A stretch of DNA of 55,717 bases from Caldifarciminota bacterium (lineage in GTDB: Bacteria > Hydrothermota > Tepidihabitantia > Tepidihabitantales > DTDR01): the NCBI GenBank assembly GCA_025060715.1, contig JANXBG010000010.1:1-55717 (forward strand), given 5' to 3'. Positions 16,595 to 24,568 of this stretch are shown here, one piece after another. How positions within the stretch are numbered: the first letter of the stretch is position 1; each line of letters opens with the position of its first letter. A program made the translations under genes and the position numbers. The notes under the pieces are model-generated. The model saw nothing but the letters and a program-made list of their open reading frames with translations. It ran no database searches and had not been told where the DNA came from.

Positions 16595-17899
16595 TTATTT
16601 TTTAACTTTTGGTAAATTATTTTTTAAAAAATTTATTTTTTTCTCAAAAGCGGTGTTAATACTAATTTCAATTTCGTTTTTGTCATTTTTTCTTAACATA
16701 ATTATATTATGCTCAAAACCCCTATGGGCAAAAAAATTTCTCTTATCAATATTATCTTTCTCTTTATCATTGAGGAGCTTGGCATAAGATTGATATTCTG
16801 AAGAAGGGTTTAATTTCTTTATATACTCAATCTCTACATCAATACTATTAGTTTCTATTGGAAATTTCTCTTTTGACCAAATTTTATTTTTTAATTTTTC
16901 AATTTCTTTTAAATTAATATCTTTCTTCTTAGTAAACCCATTAATATTTAATATCCAGGAAGCCAAAAAGCTTTTTATTAAATTTTCAAAATTAATATTA
17001 AATTTAAATTTTCTTTTAATATCCAATTTATTATTTTGATTTTTATCTATTGAAATCTTCTCTTCAAATATCTCTGATAGCTTGTTAATTTTCTCTTCCA
17101 AGTTATCAATTTGAGGTAAATAATATATCACAAAAACAGGAAGACAGTGCATAAAAGCAGAAAGAAAGAAGTATAAACTACCAGGAAATTTGTTATCCTT
17201 ACTACTTAATTCTCTTTTTTCATACCCATTAAGATGATTAACAAAAACTTCAAAAGGCTCAAGGATTCCTTTTTCATAAAAATAACCAATTAATTTAGGT
17301 AACACCTTCGTTCTTTCTATTATATTTACGTTTAACTCTGATGGTCTAGCAGTTCTGAGATAAGTATCAGAATTCAAAACAATTAAATTTATCTCAAAAG
17401 AATAGGCTAAAATTTGAAGAATTTCTCTCAAAGCCCGATAGGTCAAAACAGGTAAAAAATTTATTCCATGACTTATATCTAAAAATACTTCAATTTCTTT
17501 AGAAGATGGAGATTCTAACTCTTTCTTAAAGAAAAAGGCCAACTCTTTAAAAATCGCATAATAATAATCCATTGCATTACCAATAAATCTTGTTTTATTA
17601 AATTCTCCCACACCGTAAGAGATAATTATTTTATTAGAAGAAACTCCCAATTCTTGATCACAAAAATTTTTAATTATTTCTTTTGCCTTATTTTTTAAAT
17701 CTTTATAGGAGCTAATCAATTCATCTTTAATTTCCTCATCAGCAAGAGTATCAATGGATATGATCACTGTCTTATCTATTTTTTCTTTTTCTATTATCAA
17801 AGTTAAGGGATCCTTAGTTTCCTTCTGTGTATCTTTATAGTTATATTTTACTTTATCCCAATTTCGAGGATTTCCCCAAGTAGAAATTAAAATCTTCAT
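16595..17899 (-). CDS. csx1: Csx1-family CARF-HEPN ribonuclease (type III CRISPR accessory)
   Basis: 434 residues. The N-terminus ILISTWGNPRNWDKVKYNY is the classic start of the Csx1/MJ1666 family, and VFLDISHGINFLPVLTYRAL is its second CARF signature. The C-terminal HEPN domain has the RNase motif R-x4-H at RNFFAH (387-392). In characterised homologues, cyclic oligoadenylate made by Cas10 binds the CARF dimer and turns on non-specific RNA cleavage. Here there is no cas10, cas6, csm/cmr gene or CRISPR array in the window. It lies 96 nt downstream of the CARF-wHTH gene and is probably cotranscribed. Both motif sets are intact, so it is likely functional. Confidence 0.88.
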   Translation of the reverse strand: MKILISTWGNPRNWDKVKYNYKDTQKETKDPLTLIIEKEKIDKTVIISIDTLADEEIKDELISSYKDLKNKAKEIIKNFCDQELGVSSNKIIISYGVGEFNKTRFIGNAMDYYYAIFKELAFFFKKELESPSSKEIEVFLDISHGINFLPVLTYRALREILQILAYSFEINLIVLNSDTYLRTARPSELNVNIIERTKVLPKLIGYFYEKGILEPFEVFVNHLNGYEKRELSSKDNKFPGSLYFFLSAFMHCLPVFVIYYLPQIDNLEEKINKLSEIFEEKISIDKNQNNKLDIKRKFKFNINFENLIKSFLASWILNINGFTKKKDINLKEIEKLKNKIWSKEKFPIETNSIDVEIEYIKKLNPSSEYQSYAKLLNDKEKDNIDKRNFFAHRGFEHNIIMLRKNDKNEIEISINTAFEKKINFLKNNLPKVKK

Positions 17900-17995
17900 A
17901 AAAATATTTTTTTAACTCAAATCAAAACTTCTAAAATCTAAACATCTCTTAATCTTTAAAAATAATTTTTCAAATTTTTTTAAATTTTTCCACAT

Positions 17996-18826
17996 CTAAA
18001 TTTTTTTTAATTCTTCTAAGATAAATACTCCCTTTTCGGTTATTTTTATCCGATATTCTTTACCTGTTTCTTCATCCCTTTCCACTTCAACTAATTGATA
18101 GAGTTTTAATCTTTCTATCTCTTGAGGAAACTTTTGAAGAATCCGCTCATACTCCCCACCGCTACGCGGTTTTCTATCTTTAAGTTGTTCTAATAACTCT
18201 ATTTCTTTTCCTTTTGGTAAATAAAAAAGGGGCGGTAAAAATATTGTTCGGTTGAATTCTTCATGCATATAATAGATTTCACAATTCAAAAGAAAGCCGG
18301 CAAGGGCAGTAACCATCACATAAGCTTTAAAACCTCCCGTAGGATTGAAATATACTTTATAACCCTCCTCCTTCTTTCTTTTTGCAATACTAATAAGCCT
18401 ATCAAGAAGCAAAGAGATATCCTTCTGAAACTCATCTTTAGCATAATTCTCATCAAATATCTCAGCTTCATAAAAATAACCACTAACTTCAGAAGGAGGA
18501 TAAATTTTATAATTTTCTTCTTCTAAAAATTTTTCAATAACTTTTCGACAAAGTTGATTAGAAGCGGTGTTAGTTCCAAAAAGATAGACTGAAATATTAG
18601 AAGGTTCTTTATTTTCTACTACTCTTAAAAAAGTATTTAACTCTGCTGAATTCTCCTTTGGATTCTCTTTAAGAAAAGAGTATAATTTATTCACCTCTTT
18701 GGAATTATTTAAAATTTCTTTCCAATAACTCTCATCTCTTATTTTTATATCTTCCGGCAGTACTCCTCTTCTCTGAGCATTTTGGATTAAGGAAACTCCA
18801 CTACTTATTATATGAAATTCTTTCAT
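17996..18826 (-). CDS. CARF-wHTH protein, APE2256/Crn1-like (possible ring nuclease or regulator)
   Basis: 276 residues. CARF domain about 1-200: HIISSGVSLIQNA at the first strand, YLFGTNTASNQLC in the middle, FNPTGGFKAYVMVTALAG at 160-176 (the APE2256-family signature), then YYMHEEFNRTIFLPPL. A winged-helix-like end (about 220-276) contains RIKITEKGVFILEEL. This architecture is shared by Sulfolobus ring nucleases of the Crn1 type, which degrade cA4, and by CARF transcription regulators. A role in switching off or sensing the signal that drives the neighbouring Csx1 is an inference. Start supported by the AAGGAGG Shine-Dalgarno 5 nt upstream. Confidence 0.82.
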   Translation of the reverse strand: MKEFHIISSGVSLIQNAQRRGVLPEDIKIRDESYWKEILNNSKEVNKLYSFLKENPKENSAELNTFLRVVENKEPSNISVYLFGTNTASNQLCRKVIEKFLEEENYKIYPPSEVSGYFYEAEIFDENYAKDEFQKDISLLLDRLISIAKRKKEEGYKVYFNPTGGFKAYVMVTALAGFLLNCEIYYMHEEFNRTIFLPPLFYLPKGKEIELLEQLKDRKPRSGGEYERILQKFPQEIERLKLYQLVEVERDEETGKEYRIKITEKGVFILEELKKI

Positions 18827-18857
18827 TTAACCTCCTTTTTACTTTCAACTTTTCCTT

Positions 18858-18886
18858 ATTTTAATAAATTATAAATATTCTGTCAA
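18858..18886 (-). promoter_or_regulatory. Promoter of the CARF-csx1 operon
   Basis: Minus strand: TTGACA, 17 nt, TAAAAT. The start near 18851 gives a leader of about 25 nt with an AAGGAGG Shine-Dalgarno. It diverges from the RNase P RNA promoter, with the two -35 boxes 33 bp apart. Confidence 0.68.
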
Positions 18887-18919
18887 TCATTTTATGAATA
18901 ATGTGAATTTTATGTTTAA

Positions 18920-18948
18920 TTGACATTAAATAAAAATTTGATTATATT
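18920..18948 (+). promoter_or_regulatory. Promoter of the RNase P RNA gene
   Basis: TTGACA (18920-18925), 17 nt, TATATT (18943-18948), with the expected start at about 18955, the first base of the P1 helix. Confidence 0.75.
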
Positions 18949-18954
18949 TATTTT

Positions 18955-19304
18955 GGGTGGGGTGAAGCGGTCGCGGTAGGCTTTAAGCCTACTGAGGAAA
19001 CTCCGGACTCATGCCAACCCGGATACTTCGGGCAACCGAAGGCTATCTTGTCGTGAGACAAGATAGACGGAAAGTGTCACAGAAACGTAGACCGCCAACG
19101 GTCCCACTTCGTGTGGGATGCGGGCAAGGGTGAAACAGTGCGGTAAGAGCGCACTACCTTGTCTCGTAAGGGACAAGGTGGACAAACCCTATCCGGAGCA
19201 AGGTCAAATAGGGGCGAGAGGTTGGTTGGCCCTCGCTTGAGCCCCGGGTAGACCGCGTTAGATAAATGACCGCATAAACAGAATCCGGGTTATCACCCCA
19301 CCCC
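18955..19304 (+). ncRNA. rnpB: RNase P RNA, bacterial type A
   Basis: About 350 nt and GC-rich in an AT-rich setting. The ends pair as P1 (GGGTGGGGTGA with TCACCCCACCC). Conserved core elements are present: GAGGAAACTCCGGACTC near 18995 (CR-I), ACAGAAACGTAGACCGCC, GGCAAGGGTGAAACAGTGCGGTAAGAGCGCAC in the middle, AGGTCAAATAGGGG, and CAGAATCCGGGTTAT near the 3' end. It forms the catalytic RNA of the tRNA 5'-end processing enzyme, with a tRNA gene just downstream. Its own promoter starts transcription at the mature 5' end. Confidence 0.97.
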
Positions 19305-19342
19305 TCCCTTAATTTTTAATTCAAATAATACTCTTTAAGATA

Positions 19343-19623
19343 CTATACCATATCCTATACTGCCCCCTATTTGATAGAAAATAAAATCCCCTTGTCTTAT
19401 CAATGTGGTACTAAGAAAATATCTAAAAGAATCCCTTATCTATTTTTTAACAAAAGAATATATAACTTCCCTAATACCTCCTTTTTCTTTTTTTGGTAAT
19501 AATATTGGAGATGTAAGACCTTGATAATGCCACTAAAAGCAAAGGAGCATTTTCTTATTATCTTATTAGCCATTATTTCTTCTTACTATATATATAACGA
19601 AGAAAGAGCCCCAAAGGTTAGCA
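19343..19623. repeat. Dispersed 280-bp repeat, copy 2
   Basis: Same orientation and nearly the same sequence as 4686-4965. It sits between the RNase P RNA and tRNA-Pro genes, an insertion-like position. The shared segment ends abruptly at both sides (left boundary at CTATACCATATCC, right boundary after AGGTTAGCA), whereas copy 1 has extra decayed coding sequence beyond the left boundary. No target-site duplication is evident by eye. Confidence 0.8.
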
Positions 19624-19689
19624 CCTTTTTTTTAAAGTTTTTCTTTTAACTTTTCTTTCAAGGTTTTTTAATACCTCTACTGATACAGA

Positions 19690-19717
19690 TTGACAGATTT
19701 TAATATTTTATTAAAAT
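19690..19717 (+). promoter_or_regulatory. Promoter of tRNA-Pro and hpt
   Basis: TTGACA (19690-19695), 16 nt, TAAAAT (19712-19717). The start at about 19724 is only two bases before the tRNA, and no other promoter lies before hpt. Confidence 0.72.
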
Positions 19718-19725
19718 AAAAATAA

Positions 19726-19799
19726 CGGGGCGTAGCGCAGTGGCTTAGCGCGCTTGGTTCGGGACCAAGAGGTCGCTGGTTCAAATCCAGTCGCCCCGA
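19726..19799 (+). tRNA. tRNA-Pro (anticodon CGG)
   Basis: 74 nt cloverleaf: acceptor CGGGGCG/CGCCCCG, D-arm GCGC...GCGC, anticodon stem CTTGG/CCAAG around loop TTCGGGA (anticodon CGG, reading CCG), T-arm GCTGG-TTCAAAT-CCAGT, discriminator A. The first base C is typical of tRNA-Pro. CCA is not encoded. GC content far exceeds the surroundings. hpt starts 13 nt downstream. Confidence 0.95.
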
Positions 19800-19812
19800 C
19801 TTTTAATTATTT

Positions 19813-20346
19813 ATGAACGTTAAAGTTTTTAAATTAATCCCTGAAGAGGATATAAAAAATAAAGTAAAAGAATTAGCAGATAGAATAAGCAAAGATTATT
19901 TAAATAAAGAGTTAATTTTAATCGGTATTTTAAAAGGTGCTTTTGTCTTTCTTGCTGACTTAATGAGAAATCTTACTATCCCTTCTTCTTGTGATTTTAT
20001 TAAGGTAAGTAGTTATGGAAAATCTACCGAAAGTTCAGGTATTGTAAAAATTGTTGCTGATATCTCTATGCCCATTGAAGATAAAGATATTTTATTAGTA
20101 GAAGATATCGTTGATACTGGTTTAACCTTACAGTATCTGATAAATCATCTATCTTTAAAAAAGCCTAAATCAATTAAAATCTGTGCCTTATTAGATAAAC
20201 CTGAACGCCATAAGATTGAAATTCCTATTGACTATCTTGGCTTTACTATTCCTAACAAATTTGTTGTCGGTTATGGGATTGATTATGATGAAAAGTTTCG
20301 TTATCTTCCTTATATCGGTTATATTGAGATAAATGGAGAAGAATAA
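19813..20346 (+). CDS. hpt: Hypoxanthine phosphoribosyltransferase
   Basis: 177 residues, normal for the family. LLVEDIVDTGLTLQYLI holds the PRPP-binding motif, ILKGAFVFLADLMR the N-terminal loop, and FVVGYGIDYDEKFRYLPYIG the C-terminal purine-binding end. Converts hypoxanthine or guanine with PRPP to IMP or GMP. It begins 13 nt after the tRNA-Pro gene without its own promoter, so the mRNA 5' end is probably made by tRNA 3' processing. Overlaps the adenine deaminase gene by 14 bp; together they form a purine-salvage pair (adenine to hypoxanthine to IMP). Confidence 0.93.
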   Translation: MNVKVFKLIPEEDIKNKVKELADRISKDYLNKELILIGILKGAFVFLADLMRNLTIPSSCDFIKVSSYGKSTESSGIVKIVADISMPIEDKDILLVEDIVDTGLTLQYLINHLSLKKPKSIKICALLDKPERHKIEIPIDYLGFTIPNKFVVGYGIDYDEKFRYLPYIGYIEINGEE

Positions 20347-22075
20347 TCTCATCTCTTTAATAAAAGCAGCCAAAGGAGAAAAGAAAGGAAGTTTATTAAT
20401 CAAAAATTGTCAAATTTTAAATTTATTTACTGGTGAAATTGAGAAAAATAATATTTTGATTTATGATGAATATATTGCTGGTATTGGAAAAGAATATGAA
20501 AGAGCGGAAAAGATAATTGAAGCAGATAATTTATATGCCCTACCTGGTTTTATTGAAAGCCATATCCATATTGAAAGTTCCCTTTTATCCCTTTCGGAAT
20601 TTAGTTATTATGCTTTACTTTCGGGCACCACTACTTGTGTCTGCGATCCCCATGAGATAACTAATGTCTTAGGAGTAGATGGCATAAGATATTTTTTAAA
20701 AGAGAGTGAAAAATTATTACTTACTTTTTATTTCTATTTTCCCTCGTGTGTACCAGCAACCCCTTTTGAAGATTTGCCTTTTAAAATATCTTTTTCCTCT
20801 TTTATCAAGCTTTTAAAGAATAAAAGAATAATCGGTTTAGGAGAGGTAATGAATTTTTTAGGTGTTATAAATTGCGAGCAAGATTTGATTAATAAGATTT
20901 ATTATACAGAAAGGTTTAATAAAATAATTGATGGCCATTCACCTTTGCTTTCTTCTAAAAATCTTAATGCCTATCTTAGTGCCGGAATCTATTCCGACCA
21001 TGAGATAACCAATCTAGAAGAAGCAAAAGAGAAGTTGAAAAAAGGTATGTGGGTGATGATTAGAGAAGGAAGTGCCGCAAAAAATCTTTTAGATTTAAAA
21101 GAAATAATAAAAGGAGATTATATTGACCGATTAATATTGGTCTCGGATGATATCCATCCCGAAGAGCTTATCCTTTTAGGACATTTAAATCGGATATTAA
21201 AAAAAGCGGTAAGTTATAATATTCCTGTTCATTGGTTAGTAAGAATGGTCAGCTTTAATCCGGCAAACTTTTTCGGTTTTAAAAGATTAGGATTAATCGC
21301 TCCTGGTTATAAAGCTGATATTAATTTGGTAAATAATTTAAAAGAGTTTAAAACTATTTATCTTATTAAAAATGGAAAAGTTATCGTAGAAAAAGAAAAG
21401 GTTTTAAATATTAAAAAGGAAATTTCTCAAACCTATTTAGCAAAAAAAATCTATAAGACTATCAAAGTTAAAAAAATTAATGAGGAGTTATTAAAAATAG
21501 AAGAAAAAAGAAATAGATTAATTAGGGTTATCAAAATCATTCCTAACCAAATAATTACCGAAGAACTTTTAACCTATCCAAAAATTGAAAATAATTTAGT
21601 AGTGAGTGATAAAGAAAGGGATATATTAAAACTTCTCGTTATTAATCGGCATAAAAGAGAACCGCAAATAGGAATTGGTTTTGTTAATGGTTTCAATTTA
21701 AAAGAAGGAGCGATCGCCTCCTCAGTTTCCCACGATTCTCATCATATTATTGCTTGTGGAGTAGATGATAAAAGTATTCTTTTAGCAGTTAATAAAATTA
21801 TTGAAGAGAAAGGAGGGTTAGTAGTAAGTAATGAGAAAGAGATTTTAGGATTTTTACCTTTAAGAATTGCTGGCTTAATGTCCGATTTAAAAGCTGAGGA
21901 GGTTTCTTTACTTTTAAACAAATTACTTAACCTTACTAAAAAAATGGGCTGCCTTTTAGAAAATCCTTTTATTACCCTTTCTTTTCTTGCCTTACCAGTT
22001 ATTCCCGAATTGAAATTAACTGATAAAGGGTATTTTTCAACCAAAAATTGGCAGTTCGTTCCTTTGTGGAGTTAA
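20333..22075 (+). CDS. ade: Adenine deaminase
   Basis: 580 residues, the usual size. Amidohydrolase fold with metal-site motif ESHIHIESSLLS, TTTCVCDPHEITNVLG, DGHSPLLSSKNLNAYLSAG, EGSAAKNL and SDDIHPEEL, plus the C-terminal adenine-deaminase domain with SVSHDSHHIIACG and GGLVV. Converts adenine to hypoxanthine and ammonia, feeding Hpt encoded just upstream (14-bp overlap). The 3' end overlaps the next ORF. Confidence 0.93.
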   Translation: MEKNNLISLIKAAKGEKKGSLLIKNCQILNLFTGEIEKNNILIYDEYIAGIGKEYERAEKIIEADNLYALPGFIESHIHIESSLLSLSEFSYYALLSGTTTCVCDPHEITNVLGVDGIRYFLKESEKLLLTFYFYFPSCVPATPFEDLPFKISFSSFIKLLKNKRIIGLGEVMNFLGVINCEQDLINKIYYTERFNKIIDGHSPLLSSKNLNAYLSAGIYSDHEITNLEEAKEKLKKGMWVMIREGSAAKNLLDLKEIIKGDYIDRLILVSDDIHPEELILLGHLNRILKKAVSYNIPVHWLVRMVSFNPANFFGFKRLGLIAPGYKADINLVNNLKEFKTIYLIKNGKVIVEKEKVLNIKKEISQTYLAKKIYKTIKVKKINEELLKIEEKRNRLIRVIKIIPNQIITEELLTYPKIENNLVVSDKERDILKLLVINRHKREPQIGIGFVNGFNLKEGAIASSVSHDSHHIIACGVDDKSILLAVNKIIEEKGGLVVSNEKEILGFLPLRIAGLMSDLKAEEVSLLLNKLLNLTKKMGCLLENPFITLSFLALPVIPELKLTDKGYFSTKNWQFVPLWS

Positions 22076-22530
22076 AAAATAGGTTTTTTGTTGGAATAAT
22101 TGGCCCAAGTAAACCAAATAAGGAAATTTATCAATTGGCTTATAAAGTTGGAAAAGAAATTGGAAAAAGAAAATGGATTTTAATTTGCGGTGGTTTAAAA
22201 GGAGTAATGGAAGCAGCAGCCAAAGGAGCAAAAGAAGAAGGGACCTTAACAATCGGTATCTTACCACAAATAGATAAATCTTCCGCCAATCCTTATATTG
22301 ATATTCCCATTGCTACTGGTCTAAATGAAGCTAGAAATTTAGCAATTGTTTTAACAAGCGATATAATCATTGCTTTAGGTAAAGGATACGGAACGTTATC
22401 TGAAATTGCTTTTGCTTTAAAATATAATAAAAAAATCTTTGGTTTAAAAACTTGGAACAAAGACTTGCCAATTATTAAAGTGAAAAGCATTAAAGAGTTA
22501 ATTAAAAAAATTTCCAATCTTGCATATTAA
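22048..22530 (+). CDS. TIGR00725/LOG-like nucleotide-binding protein
   Basis: 160 residues. Rossmann-like fold of the LOG/MoCo-carrier superfamily: VGIIGPSKPN, ILICGGLKGVMEAAAKGAKEEG, TIGILP, and IIALGKGYGTLSEIAFALKYNK (PGGxGTxxE-like). Members include cytokinin-type nucleotide monophosphate hydrolases and molybdenum-cofactor carriers. The specific substrate here is unknown, but the purine-salvage neighbourhood makes a nucleotide ligand plausible. The TTG start overlaps ade by 28 bp; a GTG at 22066 is an alternative. Confidence 0.75.
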   Translation: MAVRSFVELKNRFFVGIIGPSKPNKEIYQLAYKVGKEIGKRKWILICGGLKGVMEAAAKGAKEEGTLTIGILPQIDKSSANPYIDIPIATGLNEARNLAIVLTSDIIIALGKGYGTLSEIAFALKYNKKIFGLKTWNKDLPIIKVKSIKELIKKISNLAY

Positions 22531-22548
22531 TTATTGAATAGGTATAAT
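22520..22548 (+). promoter_or_regulatory. Promoter of ptsH operon, leaderless GTG type
   Basis: TTGCAT (22520-22525), 17 nt, TATAAT (22543-22548), 5 nt, GTG at 22554. The -35 box overlaps the end of the preceding gene. Confidence 0.65.
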
Positions 22549-22553
22549 TATTA

Positions 22554-22817
22554 GTGAATGAAATGGTTAGAGAAAATGTAAAGGTAGAAATTGAAATCGG
22601 TTTGCACGCAAGACCGGCTGCGGAATTTGTAAAGATTGCCGAAAGATTTAAATCTAATATAAGGGTATGTAAAGATGGAATTTGGGTGAATGGCAAAAGT
22701 ATTTTATCTTTACTAACCTTAGCCGCCGAAAAAGGTAGTGAATTAATATTGGAGGCAGATGGGATAGACGAAAAAGAGGCGATAGCTGCTTTAAAAAAAT
22801 TCCTTTCAGCCAAATGA
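22554..22817 (+). CDS. ptsH: Phosphocarrier protein HPr
   Basis: 87 residues. GLHARPAAEFVKIA carries the active-site histidine that takes phosphate from enzyme I, and NGKSILSLLTLAAEKG carries the regulatory serine region phosphorylated by HPr kinase in many bacteria. Start: GTG at 22554 is 5 nt after the -10 box; an ATG at 22563 is the alternative. It overlaps ptsI by 4 bp. No EII components are in the window. Confidence 0.93.
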   Translation: MNEMVRENVKVEIEIGLHARPAAEFVKIAERFKSNIRVCKDGIWVNGKSILSLLTLAAEKGSELILEADGIDEKEAIAALKKFLSAK

Positions 22818-24568
22818 AAGAAAGAATTTTAAGAGGTATTCCGGTAAGTGGTGATTTTGGTTATGGAGATATAAAAATCTATTCACCGGAATTACCAATT
22901 ATTGAAAAAAAAGAAATTCTTCCTCACGAAATCCCTCAGGAATTAGAAAAGTTTGAAAGGGCAATAATTTTAAGTAAAGAGGATTTTGAAAAAATTTACC
23001 AAAAGGTGCGAGCCGAGATAGGAAAGGATATTGCCGAATTTATCCAAATCCAAATTGCTTTTCTTACTGATGAAACAGTACTAAAAGAGACAAAGGAATA
23101 TATTGAAAAAGAAAGGGTTATCGCGGAATATGCCTATTCCGAAGTGATTAAAAGATATTATCACAATTTGATAAACAAAGGAAAAACCGTTTTTATTGAT
23201 AAAGGTTTAGAAATTTTTGACGTCTGTTGTTATGTAATTGAAAAGTTAAAGGATAGTAAAAAAGGGTTTTCTCTTCTTCAGCCAAAAGAAAAATGTGTTA
23301 TCTTTGCTCAATCCCTAACACCGATGAATATGGCACTTTTAGATAAAAACTATATCTTAGGAATTGCCTTAGAAATGGGTGGAAAGACTTCTCATATATC
23401 AATAATGGCAAAAGCCAAAGAGATACCAACAGTAGTTGGTGTAGAAAAACTTTTACATTTTGGAGCCAATGTCCAAAAGGCGATTATTGATGGTAATCGG
23501 GGAATGGTCATCCTTTCGCCAACAGAAAAAAGAATAAGTCTTTATGAAAAAGAGAAAGAAGAATTAACAAAAAGAAGAAAATTAATAATTGCCAAAAAGG
23601 AGAGAGAAGCAAAAACTAAAGATGGGAAATATATTGATATCTCAGCAAATATTGAATTTGTTTATGAAGCAGTAATTGCCAAAGAATATGGAGCAAAAGG
23701 GATTGGACTTTTTAGAACCGAATATCTCTTCTTATCAAAGAGAAATTTACCAACCGAAGAGGAACAGTTCCAACTTTATAAAGAGGTCGCCGAAAAGATG
23801 AAGCCCTATTTTGTCATTATTAGAACCTTTGATTTAGGCGGCGATAAGATAATTCCCGGTTATTTTGAGAGTAATCCTTTTTTAGGTTGGCGGGGAATAA
23901 GATTCTGTTTAAGCAATTTAGATTTCTTTAAAACCCAATTAAAGGCGATCTTAAAAGCTTCAACAACCAGAAATATAAAAATAATGTTACCAATGGTAAG
24001 TAATATTGAAGAAGTGATAAAGACCAAAAAAATTTTAGAAGAACTAAAAGAGGAGTTAAGAAGAGAAAAAATTGATTTTGATGAAAATATTGAATTGGGA
24101 ATTATGGTAGAAACCCCCTCTTCTGTTTTGCTTTCTGATGTTTTAGCAAAATTATGCCATTTCTTTTCTATCGGTTCTAATGATCTAACCCAATATACCT
24201 TGGCTTGTGATCGCGGTAACGAGAAGGTTAGTTATCTTTTTAACCATTACCATCCAGCAGTTTTGAGATTAATAAAGGAAACAATAAAAAATGGTCATAA
24301 AAATGGTATTTGGGTTGGTTTATGTGGTGAATTAGCAGGAGAACCTTTGGGAATAATTCTTCTTATTGGTTTAGGAATTGATGAACTATCAATGGCACCT
24401 CATCTTATCCCCTATGCTAAAGAACTTATCTCCCTTTTAGATACTGATTTTTGTAAAGAACTTGCCGAAAAGGTGATAAACTTCTCTACGGTTCCTGAGG
24501 TGATAAAATACCTTAAAAAGAAAATTAAAAAAGAAGGTATCCTTTTAGAAAAATATACCTATGTTTGA
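22814..24568 (+). CDS. ptsI: PTS enzyme I (phosphoenolpyruvate-protein phosphotransferase)
   Basis: 584 residues, standard length. The N-domain holds the phosphohistidine motif GGKTSHISIMAKAKEIPTVVG. The PEP-binding C-barrel holds GIGLFRTEYLFL, GWRGIRFCL, MVETPSS, FSIGSNDLTQYTLACDR and the catalytic cysteine in GLCGELAGEPLG. It transfers phosphate from PEP to HPr. It sits directly before a sugar-phosphate isomerase and a sugar nucleotidyltransferase. Whether it feeds sugar uptake or a regulatory relay cannot be told here. Confidence 0.95.
   Translation: MKERILRGIPVSGDFGYGDIKIYSPELPIIEKKEILPHEIPQELEKFERAIILSKEDFEKIYQKVRAEIGKDIAEFIQIQIAFLTDETVLKETKEYIEKERVIAEYAYSEVIKRYYHNLINKGKTVFIDKGLEIFDVCCYVIEKLKDSKKGFSLLQPKEKCVIFAQSLTPMNMALLDKNYILGIALEMGGKTSHISIMAKAKEIPTVVGVEKLLHFGANVQKAIIDGNRGMVILSPTEKRISLYEKEKEELTKRRKLIIAKKEREAKTKDGKYIDISANIEFVYEAVIAKEYGAKGIGLFRTEYLFLSKRNLPTEEEQFQLYKEVAEKMKPYFVIIRTFDLGGDKIIPGYFESNPFLGWRGIRFCLSNLDFFKTQLKAILKASTTRNIKIMLPMVSNIEEVIKTKKILEELKEELRREKIDFDENIELGIMVETPSSVLLSDVLAKLCHFFSIGSNDLTQYTLACDRGNEKVSYLFNHYHPAVLRLIKETIKNGHKNGIWVGLCGELAGEPLGIILLIGLGIDELSMAPHLIPYAKELISLLDTDFCKELAEKVINFSTVPEVIKYLKKKIKKEGILLEKYTYV

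Noticed and set aside
16595-18826. CRISPR array expected near csx1
   Set aside because: No regularly spaced direct repeats of 24-37 bp with unique spacers were found anywhere in the window, in either flank of the CARF genes or elsewhere.
21742-22813. Minus-strand ORFs opposite ade, the LOG-like gene and ptsH
   Set aside because: Each lies opposite a clearly recognised gene, has no promoter or Shine-Dalgarno and shows no family motif.
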